Source: DATBHZ01 sp036557185 (GTDB lineage Bacteria; Actinomycetota; Acidimicrobiia; IMCC26256; JAENVU01). From it: 16,613 nucleotides of DNA. The stretch lies in contig DATBHZ010000002.1 in the NCBI GenBank assembly GCA_036557185.1, positions 1 to 16,613 on the forward strand, read 5' to 3'. This document shows, one piece after another, positions 1 through 6,113 of this stretch (its first letter is position 1; each line of letters begins with the position of its first letter). Made by a program: the position numbers and the translations under genes. The notes below the pieces were generated by a model. It was given only the letters and a program-made list of their open reading frames with translations, had not been told where the DNA came from and searched no databases.

Positions 1-738
1 GGCCGCAACGCCGGCGACCGCGATCGTCGGGCCCTTCGGCGGGACGGGCACCCGGTCGCGTAGCCGTACGGGGTGCTGGAAGAAACGCAGCTCCCACTCC
101 CGCTCGCGCGCGATGCGCGCGAGCTCGCGATCGGGGTTGACCGCGACGGGATGCCCGACGGCCTCCAGCATCGGCAGGTCCGTGGCCGAGTCGCTGTAGG
201 CGTACGAGGACCGCAGATCGATCGACTCGCGCATCGCCATCTCCCGGATGGCCTCGGCCTTGTTCGGCCCGTACGCGTAGAACTCCAGCTCACCCGTGTA
301 GCGGCCTTCCGCGTCGACGCGCGCCCTCGTCGCGATGACGCGATCGGCACCGAGGAATTCGGCGAGCGGCTCGACGACCTCGCTCGGAGCCGATGACACG
401 ATCGCGACCGTCCGACCCGCGGCATGGTGCTCGTCGAACAGCTCGAGCGCCTCGGCGTAGACGATCGGCGTGATCACCTCGTCGAGCGTCTCGCGGACGA
501 TCTGGGCGATGTGCTCCTGACTCCACCCGATCGTGAGCGCGAGCATCGCCTGGCGGAGCTTCTCCATTTTCGCCTCGTCGGCGCCGACGAGCATGAAGAC
601 CGCCTGCCCGTACACACTCCTGACGATCGCGCCTTTTGACAACAGCCCTTCACGATAGAAGGGCCTGCCGAAAGCGAGCACGGAGCTCTTTGCGATGATC
701 GTCTTGTCGAGGTCGAAGAATGCTGCCTCGCCGGGCAC
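1..738 (-). CDS. HAD-IB family phosphatase (SerB-like), 3' end outside window
   Basis: This is a haloacid-dehalogenase superfamily hydrolase of subclass IB, predicted to remove phosphate from a small cytosolic molecule through an aspartyl-phosphate intermediate; the substrate is unknown. I read 246 codons without a stop. Motif I is FFDLDKT (residues 7-13), with nucleophile D9 and general acid D11. Motif II is IVSSA around S115. The conserved lysine is K160 in YGPNKAE. Motif III/IV is YSDSATDLP, with D183 and D187 as Mg2+ ligands. The subclass IB cap lies between motifs I and II. The GTG start at 738 places FDLDKT at the usual distance from the N-terminus, and a TATCCT -10 lies six bases upstream. 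The C-terminus is missing. Its divergence from a CpaE-like/Tad operon matches the Rv3661-Rv3660c arrangement in M. tuberculosis, where the phosphatase role is also unsettled. Confidence 0.9.
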   Translation of the reverse strand, partial: MPGEAAFFDLDKTIIAKSSVLAFGRPFYREGLLSKGAIVRSVYGQAVFMLVGADEAKMEKLRQAMLALTIGWSQEHIAQIVRETLDEVITPIVYAEALELFDEHHAAGRTVAIVSSAPSEVVEPLAEFLGADRVIATRARVDAEGRYTGELEFYAYGPNKAEAIREMAMRESIDLRSSYAYSDSATDLPMLEAVGHPVAVNPDRELARIAREREWELRFFQHPVRLRDRVPVPPKGPTIAVAGVAA

Positions 739-744
739 GCTCCG

Positions 745-750
745 AGGATA
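745..750 (-). promoter_or_regulatory. -10 element TATCCT, possible leaderless promoter of the HAD phosphatase
   Basis: Read on the minus strand, TATCCT fits the TAnnnT consensus for actinobacterial -10 elements. Exactly six bases (CGGAGC) separate it from the GTG at 738, so transcription would begin at or beside the start codon. No convincing -35 is seen, as is common for such promoters. The purines just before GTG are too close to act as a Shine-Dalgarno site. Confidence 0.4.
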
Positions 751-758
751 GAGCCCTC

Positions 759-787
759 TTGACAATCCGTCGCTGCTCCGCGACACT
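759..787 (+). promoter_or_regulatory. Candidate sigma70-type promoter of the Tad operon
   Basis: A perfect -35 TTGACA (759-764) is followed after 17 bases by GACACT (782-787), a mediocre -10 that keeps the A at position 2 and T at position 6. Initiation near 794 would give a leader of about 68 bases before the GTG at 862. It sits back-to-back with the -10 of the HAD gene, so the two promoters may compete or share control. The call rests mainly on the perfect -35 and correct spacing. Confidence 0.4.
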
Positions 788-820
788 TTGCGCTCTTCCC
801 TTCTCCTCCCCCGGTGCTGC

Positions 821-836
821 GCGGCCTTCGGGCCGC
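821..836 (+). other. UUCG-capped hairpin in the Tad operon leader
   Basis: GCGGCC (821-826) and GGCCGC (831-836) form a perfect six-pair stem closed by the exceptionally stable C(UUCG)G tetraloop. Three further pairs (813-815 with 837-839) can form across a five-base bulge. It ends about ten bases before the Shine-Dalgarno site of the first gene. It could stabilise the mRNA, act as an attenuator or bind a protein. There is no U-tract, so it is not a classical terminator. Confidence 0.5.
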
Positions 837-846
837 ACCCGGATGC

Positions 847-855
847 GGAGGAAGG
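847..855 (+). promoter_or_regulatory. Strong Shine-Dalgarno site for the CpaE-like gene
   Basis: GGAGGAAGG ends six bases before the GTG at 862. It decides that start over upstream in-frame codons, which would add a stretch with no family similarity. Confidence 0.75.
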
Positions 856-861
856 GAACAA

Positions 862-1569
862 GTGCTGCTCACGATCTGGTCGCCGAAGGGCGGCTCGGGT
901 ACCTCGGTGTTCGCTGCGGCGTGCGCGCTGGCGCTCCTGCCGGCGCCGGGCGCGCGCCTGCTCGACTTGTGCGGCGATCAACCGGCTGTGCTCGGGATGT
1001 CAGGCGATCCGGAGCACGGGGTCGCCGATTGGCTCGCGCTGGGTCCGGAGGCTCCCACCGACGCGCTCGACCGGCTGGCGGTCGACGTGTGCGACGGCAT
1101 GCGACTCCTTCCGCACGGCCGCGGAACCGGTGTCCTCGATCCACCTGCCGAGGCGGAGGCCGGCGCGGCGCTCGCCGTTGCCCTGCGCGATGCCGAGGTC
1201 CCCACCATCGTCGACGCCGGTGTTCCCGCGACTCCGGCTGCGCGGGCGCTCGTCGAGGTCGCCGACGCGTCGCTGATCGTCCTCCGTGAGTGCTATCTCG
1301 CCTTGAGGAACGCCACGCGCTCGGGATTGAGCGCACGCGCGCGAGGGCTCGTCGTGGTCGACGAGCCGGGCCGTGCCCTCTCGTCACGCGAGATGACGGA
1401 CGTGCTCGGCCTGCCGACCGTCGCCACCGTCCGGTCGCACGAGGGCGTTGCTCGTTGTGTCGACGCCGGAGTGCTCACGACGCGCATGCCCAGGGACCTG
1501 CACCGAGCGGCGACAGCCGCGTTGCGCGCGGTCGGTCTCGGGATCGCGCCGCACGGAGCCGCGGCATGA
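862..1569 (+). CDS. cpaE: CpaE/TadZ-like MinD-family ATPase, first gene of Tad operon
   Basis: A 235-residue ParA/MinD-superfamily protein of the CpaE type, which localises Tad pilus assembly; the M. tuberculosis counterpart (Rv3660c, Ssd) has been linked to septum control. The deviant Walker A is SPKGGSGTS (residues 7-15). It keeps the signature K9, but T14 replaces the usual P-loop lysine, a substitution common in CpaE/TadZ. LLDLCGDQ (33-40) is the following switch-like segment with D35 and D39, and a degenerate Walker B lies in the later TIVDAG. It lacks the N-terminal receiver-like domain of Caulobacter CpaE. The start is set by the strong Shine-Dalgarno site at 847-855. The stop overlaps the next ATG by four bases (ATGA), so translation is probably coupled to tadA. 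It matches what I know of the 'helicase/secretion neighborhood CpaE-like protein' family. Confidence 0.88.
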   Translation: MLLTIWSPKGGSGTSVFAAACALALLPAPGARLLDLCGDQPAVLGMSGDPEHGVADWLALGPEAPTDALDRLAVDVCDGMRLLPHGRGTGVLDPPAEAEAGAALAVALRDAEVPTIVDAGVPATPAARALVEVADASLIVLRECYLALRNATRSGLSARARGLVVVDEPGRALSSREMTDVLGLPTVATVRSHEGVARCVDAGVLTTRMPRDLHRAATAALRAVGLGIAPHGAAA

Positions 1570-2759
1570 CGCCGGCTCCCTCCCGTGCCGATCGTGACCG
1601 GAGCTTGCAACGCGCCGTGCGTGAGCGGCTCGTGCGGTCCACCGACGTCGAAGCTCTCGCCGACGCACCGCCCGGGCATCTCGAGCGGACACTGCACGAC
1701 CTGCTGCTCGACGCGGACCCTCTCCTCCCACACCGCGACCGCCGGCGTCTGGTCACGCGGCTCACCCACGACGTCGCCGGCCTCGGACCGCTGGAGCCGT
1801 TGCTCACCGACGCGACCGTCACGGAGGTGATGGTCAACGGGGGCGGAACGTGCTTCGTCGAGCGCTCCGGTCGGCTCGAGCGGGTGCCGCTGGTGTTGGA
1901 GGACGCCCAGGTCCGTCATGTCGTCGAGCGCGTCATCGCGCCACTCGGTCTCCGGTTCGATAGGGCCGCGCCGATCGTCGACGCGCGTCTTGCCGACGGG
2001 TCGAGGCTCCACGCGGTCATGCCGCCGCTCGCCGTCGACGGGGTGTGCCTGACCATCCGGCGCTTCACGCTCGCGGACGCGACGCTGCCCGACTTCGACG
2101 CCGACGGGGAGGCGGCCGACCTGTTGTGCTGGGCGGTGGCGGCGGGCTGGAACCTGTTGGTGTCGGGCGGGACAAGCACGGGGAAGAGCACCCTCCTCCA
2201 AGCGCTCGCGACAGGTATCGACGCCGGTGAGCGCATCGTCACGATCGAGGAGACGGCGGAGCTCGCGCTGGCGCTGCCGCACGTCGTGCGTCTCGAGGCA
2301 CGCCCGCCGAACGCCGAGGGCGCGGGCGCCGTTTCGGTGCGCGACCTCGTGCGCGCCGCGCTCCGCATGCGGCCCGATCGGATCATCGTCGGGGAGACTC
2401 GCGGCGGCGAAGCCCTCGACCTCCTGCAGGCGCTCAACACCGGGCACGACGGCGCGATCTCGACGGTGCACGCCAGCTCACCGGACGGCGCGATCCAACG
2501 CTTGCTCACGCTCGCCCAGTTCGCAGGCTCCGGAGTCCCGCACGAGGCGCTGTGCGGCCAGGTCGGTGGCGCGCTCGACGCCGTGATTCAGGTCGAGCGG
2601 GCGGCAGACGGCGGGCGACGCGTGGTCTCGATGTCGGAACTCGGACCGGCTGGAGGCATCCCGCGGCTGCGCCTGCTGGTCGACCGGAGCGGTGGCACGC
2701 TCCGGCAGGTCGATCGTCCGCAACGTGCGGCACGTCGTTCGATCGGTTCCCGATGCTGA
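1566..2759 (+). CDS. tadA: TadA/CpaF-family pilus assembly ATPase
   Basis: A 397-residue cytoplasmic secretion ATPase of the type II/IV (GspE/VirB11) superfamily, predicted to form a hexamer that drives Flp pilus assembly. The N-terminal region ends in GLGPLEPLLTD...EVMVNG, typical of CpaF. Walker A is GGTSTGKST (residues 201-209, K207). An Asp box region with IEETAEL follows. Walker B is RIIVGETRGGE, with E277 and R279. The His box is STVHASS (299-305, H302). The start is the ATG of an ATGA overlap with the CpaE-like stop. The end overlaps the tadB start by seven bases. All catalytic elements are present and the length is near-normal, slightly shorter than proteobacterial CpaF. It corresponds to Rv3659c. 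Confidence 0.96.
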   Translation: MTPAPSRADRDRSLQRAVRERLVRSTDVEALADAPPGHLERTLHDLLLDADPLLPHRDRRRLVTRLTHDVAGLGPLEPLLTDATVTEVMVNGGGTCFVERSGRLERVPLVLEDAQVRHVVERVIAPLGLRFDRAAPIVDARLADGSRLHAVMPPLAVDGVCLTIRRFTLADATLPDFDADGEAADLLCWAVAAGWNLLVSGGTSTGKSTLLQALATGIDAGERIVTIEETAELALALPHVVRLEARPPNAEGAGAVSVRDLVRAALRMRPDRIIVGETRGGEALDLLQALNTGHDGAISTVHASSPDGAIQRLLTLAQFAGSGVPHEALCGQVGGALDAVIQVERAADGGRRVVSMSELGPAGGIPRLRLLVDRSGGTLRQVDRPQRAARRSIGSRC

Positions 2760-3625
2760 GCGCTCTCGTGACCGTTGTCGCGGGCTCGGTGGCCACCATG
2801 GCCCTCGTCCGAGCGGCGCGAGGCGCCGGTGTCCGCGGCCGTGCGACCGCCTTGTCGCCGAAGCTGCAGCGCGCGCGACTTCCACAACTCGTGCGCGACC
2901 CGCTGTCGCGCGCGTTGACACGCGCTGACATCGCTTGGGAGGCCGAGGACGTCGTGGTGCTGTGGGGTGTGGCCGCGCTGGCCGTTGGGCTGCTCGGCCT
3001 CGCGTTGAGCCCCGGCGCGGGTGTCGCGGCGGCGGTTGCGTGCGTGATGGCCGGTCCGGTGTGCCTCCGGCTCGCCCGCGACCGCGCCGACCTCCGCGCC
3101 GTGCGCGAGCTCCCGGCCGTGCTGGAGCGAGCTGCCACCGCGCTGCGCGCCGGTGCGGGTCCACTCGAGGCGCTCGATCAGCTCGCGGAGCACGACGGCC
3201 CGCTCGGTCCCGACCTGCGGCGCGTGCGCGCTCGGCGCCGGCTGGGCACCGCCGCCGCCGATGCCCTCACTACCTGGGCGGCTGAGCGGCCCCGCGCGGA
3301 GGTGCGCGCAGCCGCGGGTGCCTTGCATCTCTCCATCGCGATCGGCGGCGCGTCCGCGGCGGCGCTCGACGGGCTGGCCGCGACGCTGCGTGTCCGCGAG
3401 GCGAGCAGGCGCGACGCGGTCGCGCTCTCCGCACAGGCTCGGGTCTCGGCGATCGTCGTCGGCGCTGCGCCGATCGTCTTCCTGCTCTTCGGATCGGCAA
3501 CCGACCCGCGGACGCTCGGCACACTCCTCGGAACCGGCGCCGGGCGAGCCTGCCTGGTCGTTGGTCTCGCGCTCGAAGCGCTCGGCGCTCTGTGGATGCG
3601 TCGGATCGTCAGGCCCGCGGCATGA
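2753..3625 (+). CDS. tadB: TadB-like inner-membrane platform protein (T2SS F family)
   Basis: A 290-residue integral membrane protein that should form, with TadC, the platform on which TadA acts. There is one hydrophobic segment at the N-terminus (about residues 3-20), two close together near 68-103, and a C-terminal pair near 230-285. The T2SSF cytosolic helical domain starts around E119 with ELPAVLERAATALRAG. That segment and the GGASAAALDGLA stretch are typical of TadB. The ATG at 2753 lies inside the end of tadA (overlap 2753-2759), which implies coupled translation. The downstream stop overlaps the tadC start as ATGA. It corresponds to Rv3658c; assignment of B versus C rests on gene order and length. 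Confidence 0.88.
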   Translation: MLSALVTVVAGSVATMALVRAARGAGVRGRATALSPKLQRARLPQLVRDPLSRALTRADIAWEAEDVVVLWGVAALAVGLLGLALSPGAGVAAAVACVMAGPVCLRLARDRADLRAVRELPAVLERAATALRAGAGPLEALDQLAEHDGPLGPDLRRVRARRRLGTAAADALTTWAAERPRAEVRAAAGALHLSIAIGGASAAALDGLAATLRVREASRRDAVALSAQARVSAIVVGAAPIVFLLFGSATDPRTLGTLLGTGAGRACLVVGLALEALGALWMRRIVRPAA

Positions 3626-4287
3626 CCCCGACGGTTGCGCTCGCACTGGGCTGGGCGGTCGTGGTCACCGTCGCGCTCCGCGACCGGCTCGACCGGATGC
3701 TCGTCGGAACCCACGTGCGAACCCTGGGCTCGGCACGCCGCCCGATGTGGGTCCGGCTCGGCCGCCCGGACGTGCGTCATGTGCTCCCGGGCTCACTCGT
3801 GCGAGTCGCCGCAGGTCTGCGGACACGACGGCGGTCGCGATCCGAGACCGCACGTCTGCAGCAGGACCTCCCCTTGACCATCGACTTGATCTCGTTGGCG
3901 ATGAGCGCCGGTGTCGCGCCGCAACAGTCAGTCGCGCTCGCTGCGCGATGGGGGCCGTCCGGAACAGCGGCCGTGCTCGCCGCGGTCGACCATGCGACCC
4001 GCGTCGGCACACCGTTCCGCGACGCGCTGACGAACGCCGGCGCTGCGCACCCTGTCGTCGCGCCGCTGATGGAGGTGCTCGTGCTCGGCGACAGCCTGGG
4101 AGCCCCGGCCGGCACCTCGCTCGACCGGCTCGCGGCCGAGGCTCGGGCAGACATTCGGCGCGATGCCGAGGCACGGGCACGCGTTGTCCCCGTCAAGCTG
4201 CTCTTCCCCCTGGTCTTTCTCGTACTGCCCGCGTTCGGTCTGCTGACCGTCGTCCCCGCGCTGCTGGCTTCGCTCCGGCACACCTGA
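3622..4287 (+). CDS. tadC: TadC-like inner-membrane platform protein (T2SS F family)
   Basis: A 221-residue membrane protein and partner of TadB. A short hydrophobic N-terminus (about 4-18) is followed by a long basic linker. The T2SSF domain opens with LQQDLPLTIDLISLAMSAGV (from residue 79) and contains LGDSLGAP, a conserved family turn. Two C-terminal membrane segments (about 191-217) begin VKLLFPLVFLVLPAF, a typical TadC ending. The start is the ATG of an ATGA overlap with tadB. It is shorter than proteobacterial TadC, as in Rv3657c. After its stop come 35 bases holding a strong ribosome-binding site for the pilin. Confidence 0.9.
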   Translation: MTPTVALALGWAVVVTVALRDRLDRMLVGTHVRTLGSARRPMWVRLGRPDVRHVLPGSLVRVAAGLRTRRRSRSETARLQQDLPLTIDLISLAMSAGVAPQQSVALAARWGPSGTAAVLAAVDHATRVGTPFRDALTNAGAAHPVVAPLMEVLVLGDSLGAPAGTSLDRLAAEARADIRRDAEARARVVPVKLLFPLVFLVLPAFGLLTVVPALLASLRHT

Positions 4288-4311
4288 CGCGGCCGAACAT
4301 CGAACCCTTTC

Positions 4312-4318
4312 GAGGAGG
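4312..4318 (+). promoter_or_regulatory. Strong Shine-Dalgarno site for the Flp pilin
   Basis: GAGGAGG lies four bases before the GTG at 4323. It is the only near-perfect site inside the operon after the first gene, consistent with a need for far more pilin than assembly machinery. Confidence 0.7.
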
Positions 4319-4322
4319 CAAG

Positions 4323-4526
4323 GTGCTGCAAGCTCTCGTGAACGCGATTCGCTCGACCGCGCGACGTGCTCGCGCGTGCACGGATGAGCTCGGACAGACG
4401 ACCGCCGAGTACGCGCTGGTCATTCTGGGAGCGGCGGCCGTCGCCACGCTGCTGCTGACCTGGGCGACGAAGAGCCACGCCATCGGCAAGCTCTTCGACA
4501 CCGTCATCGGCAAGGTCCTGGGATAG
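4323..4526 (+). CDS. flp: Flp-type prepilin, major Tad pilus subunit
   Basis: A 67-residue type IVb prepilin that begins at GTG 4323. A 24-residue basic leader ends in DELG. Predicted cleavage is G24|Q25, giving QTTAEYALVILGAAAVATLL with the diagnostic Glu at +5 (E29) and Tyr at +6 (Y30). The hydrophobic helix then runs about 20 residues. The mature pilin would be about 43 residues, small even for Flp proteins. Cleavage needs a TadV/CpaA prepilin peptidase, which is not in this window. The gene has its own strong Shine-Dalgarno site after a 35-base gap, and its stop abuts the next GTG. It is the positional equivalent of Rv3656c. Confidence 0.9.
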   Translation: MLQALVNAIRSTARRARACTDELGQTTAEYALVILGAAAVATLLLTWATKSHAIGKLFDTVIGKVLG

Positions 4527-4910
4527 GTGCGCCGCGCTCGCTGTTCAGCGGTCGCGTCCGGTGCGCGCGGTCAGGCCACGGTCGAGCTGGCCCTGGTCAT
4601 GCCGCTGATAGCGCTCGCGCTCCTGGCGGTGGTGCAGACCGGGCTCGTCGTCCGCGACGACCTAGCAGTGCAGCACGCCGCTCGTGAGGGCGCTCGCGCG
4701 GCCAGCGTCGATCCCGATCCGGACGCGGCGGCCGCAGCGGTGCGGCGCGTCATCCGCCACGCGAGCGTCACCACGAGCGCACGGCCGGCCGTGGGTGGCG
4801 ACATCACCGTGCGCGTCGCCTACCGGTCGCACACGGATCTGCCGCTCGTCGGCCCGCTCTTCCCCGATCCGCAGCTGCACGCCAGCGCGACCATGCGCGT
4901 GGAGCGATGA
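4527..4910 (+). CDS. TadE-like pseudopilin
   Basis: A 127-residue TadE-family minor pilin. The GTG start follows the flp stop directly (TAG|GTG). A basic leader ends RG, then comes the processing site G15|Q16 with QATVELALVMPLIALALL. E20 at +5 and L21 fit a prepilin-peptidase substrate of the TadE class. The hydrophobic helix spans about 19-40. The extracytoplasmic domain is short, with VQHAAREGARAASV directly after the membrane helix, a hallmark of TadE proteins. It should sit in the membrane or pilus base as a minor subunit. Its end overlaps the next gene as ATGA. It corresponds to Rv3655c, which has been reported as secreted and anti-apoptotic in M. tuberculosis; that role should not be assumed here. 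Confidence 0.87.
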   Translation: MRRARCSAVASGARGQATVELALVMPLIALALLAVVQTGLVVRDDLAVQHAAREGARAASVDPDPDAAAAAVRRVIRHASVTTSARPAVGGDITVRVAYRSHTDLPLVGPLFPDPQLHASATMRVER

Positions 4911-5278
4911 CCTCCACGCGCGGGCGCGAGCGCGGCTCCGTCACCGTGCTCGTCATGGTGGTCGTGGTGTTGGCGGGAGTCTTCGCGCTCCAGGTCGCGC
5001 GCCTCGGCTCGGCAATGAGCGCGCGCTCACGCGCCGACACGGCTGCAGATGCCTCGGCTCTGGCCGCCGCCGTGGAGCTCGCTCGCGGACACAGCGCCTC
5101 CGATGCGATGCGCGCTGCGGCACGGCTCGCCACGACGAACGGAGCGCGCCTCGTGTCGTGCGATTGCACGAGCCGCCCGAGCGTCGTGGTTCGGATCGGG
5201 GCCGCAACGGGGCGTGCGCGCGCGGAGATCGACGCTGCTTGTCCCGTCTCGCTCGATGCCTGCGTCGGCCGTTCGTAG
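4907..5278 (+). CDS. Short TadE-like protein of the actinobacterial helicase/secretion neighbourhood
   Basis: A 123-residue protein that matches by pattern the 'helicase/secretion neighborhood TadE-like' family (Rv3654c position). A basic N-terminus (RGRERG) precedes a single membrane helix, about 12-33. Then comes the motif RADTAADASALAAAVELARG, characteristic of this and related Flp-associated proteins, with the rest outside the membrane. Four cysteines occur, as SCDC and near the C-terminus (ACPVSLDAC), and could form disulfides. Unlike its neighbours it has no Glu at +5 after the candidate G10, so classical prepilin cleavage is doubtful. ATGA overlap with the TadE-like gene places it last in the operon. 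Confidence 0.83.
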   Translation: MTSTRGRERGSVTVLVMVVVVLAGVFALQVARLGSAMSARSRADTAADASALAAAVELARGHSASDAMRAAARLATTNGARLVSCDCTSRPSVVVRIGAATGRARAEIDAACPVSLDACVGRS

Positions 5279-5317
5279 GCCCGGACGCCTGCATGCCTTT
5301 CGGGTGGCGCGTGTTGC

Positions 5318-5323
5318 TACCGT
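5318..5323 (+). promoter_or_regulatory. -10 element TACCGT, possible leaderless promoter of the pentapeptide lipoprotein
   Basis: TACCGT fits TAnnnT and lies exactly six bases before the GTG at 5330, so the start codon would be at +1. No Shine-Dalgarno site is visible in the 51-base gap and no clear -35 is found. The same spacing occurs before the HAD gene (745-750). Confidence 0.4.
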
Positions 5324-5329
5324 CGAGCG

Positions 5330-6097
5330 GTGCTGTCACGGTGGCGCGCTTGGGCGGGAATCGGTCTGATCATGACGCTTGCGGCGCTGGCCGCGGGCTG
5401 CTCGAGCAAGGCCGCCAGCGAAAATCCGACCTTCGGGTCCTGCACCGTGAAGGCCGGCGCGGACTGCCGCGAACAGGACCTCAGCAACGCCAGCCTCGAG
5501 TACGCGCCCATGAGCCGCATCGACCTGCGCGGGGCCAACCTCGAGGTCGCGGACCTGCGCGGCGCGGACCTGCGTGGCGCGAACTTCGCCGGTGCGGACC
5601 TGCGTGGCGCGGACCTCCGCTCCACCGATCTGCGGAGCGCCAACTTCACGGGTGCGAACCTCGAATTGTCGATCATGACCGGCGCAAATGCGGCGGGGGC
5701 CGTGTTCACCGGCGCCAGGCGATGCGGGTCGGTGCTCCCCGACGGCGGCTCGTCTCCGTGCGCGCCGGTGACCTTCACACCGACGACACTCCCCGACCTC
5801 GGGCCGCCGAGGATCATCAGCTTTCGAATGCCGCATCCCAAGCAGTGCATCAACGACACCGGGGGGACGGGGATCGAGGTCGAATGGCAGGTGCAGCACG
5901 CCACGACTCTGATCTTCGAAGTCGACGGCATCGGCGTGAGCAACAACCAGCACGGATCGCACGGCACCACCCGCCTGGCGTTCCTCTGCGACAACCGGCC
6001 TCACATCGTCACGTTCGAGGCGGTCGGCAACGTGGGCGGCCCTGCGACGGCGCACCTGATCGTCCGGCTTCCTGCGGGTCCGCCCGCGACGGCCTGA
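5330..6097 (+). CDS. Pentapeptide-repeat lipoprotein with C-terminal beta-sandwich-like domain
   Basis: A 255-residue exported lipoprotein. The signal peptide has basic residues near the N-terminus, a hydrophobic core and lipobox LAAGC with C24 as the lipidated residue. After a short linker with C38 and C46, residues 50-129 are sixteen consecutive pentapeptides of the A(D/N)LxG type, which fold as a right-handed quadrilateral beta-helix. GARRCGSVLPDG closes the helix in a way often seen in bacterial pentapeptide proteins. Residues about 160-250 look like an immunoglobulin/PKD-like domain: alternating strands with IEVEWQVQHATTLIFEVDG, LAFLCDNRPHIVTFEAVGN, and two cysteines that could pair. It should be anchored on the outer face of the membrane. 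It follows the Tad operon in the same direction after 51 bases. Function is unknown; a pilus-associated or binding role is inference. Start GTG 5330 fits the signal peptide. Confidence 0.85.
   Translation: MLSRWRAWAGIGLIMTLAALAAGCSSKAASENPTFGSCTVKAGADCREQDLSNASLEYAPMSRIDLRGANLEVADLRGADLRGANFAGADLRGADLRSTDLRSANFTGANLELSIMTGANAAGAVFTGARRCGSVLPDGGSSPCAPVTFTPTTLPDLGPPRIISFRMPHPKQCINDTGGTGIEVEWQVQHATTLIFEVDGIGVSNNQHGSHGTTRLAFLCDNRPHIVTFEAVGNVGGPATAHLIVRLPAGPPATA
5477..5716 (+). repeat. Sixteen 15-bp tandem units encoding pentapeptides
   Basis: In-frame 15-base units encode pentapeptides such as DLRGA, NFAGA and NFTGA. Near-identical copies of GACCTGCGCGGCGCG and close variants cluster at about 5522-5640. 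The edges are more diverged, so the central units look like more recent duplications. This region could change length by slippage in multiples of 15 bases without breaking the frame. Confidence 0.85.
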
Positions 6098-6113
6098 ACG
6101 ACGCAGGCTCCCG

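Noticed and set aside
645..664. Perfect 7-bp inverted repeat GCCCTTC/GAAGGGC
   Set aside because: It lies within the HAD coding region, encoding a normal stretch near residues 25-32, with no U-tract; probably chance.
5477..5716. CRISPR-like or VNTR array
   Set aside because: The units are contiguous, 15 bases long and in frame, without spacers; they encode pentapeptide repeats.
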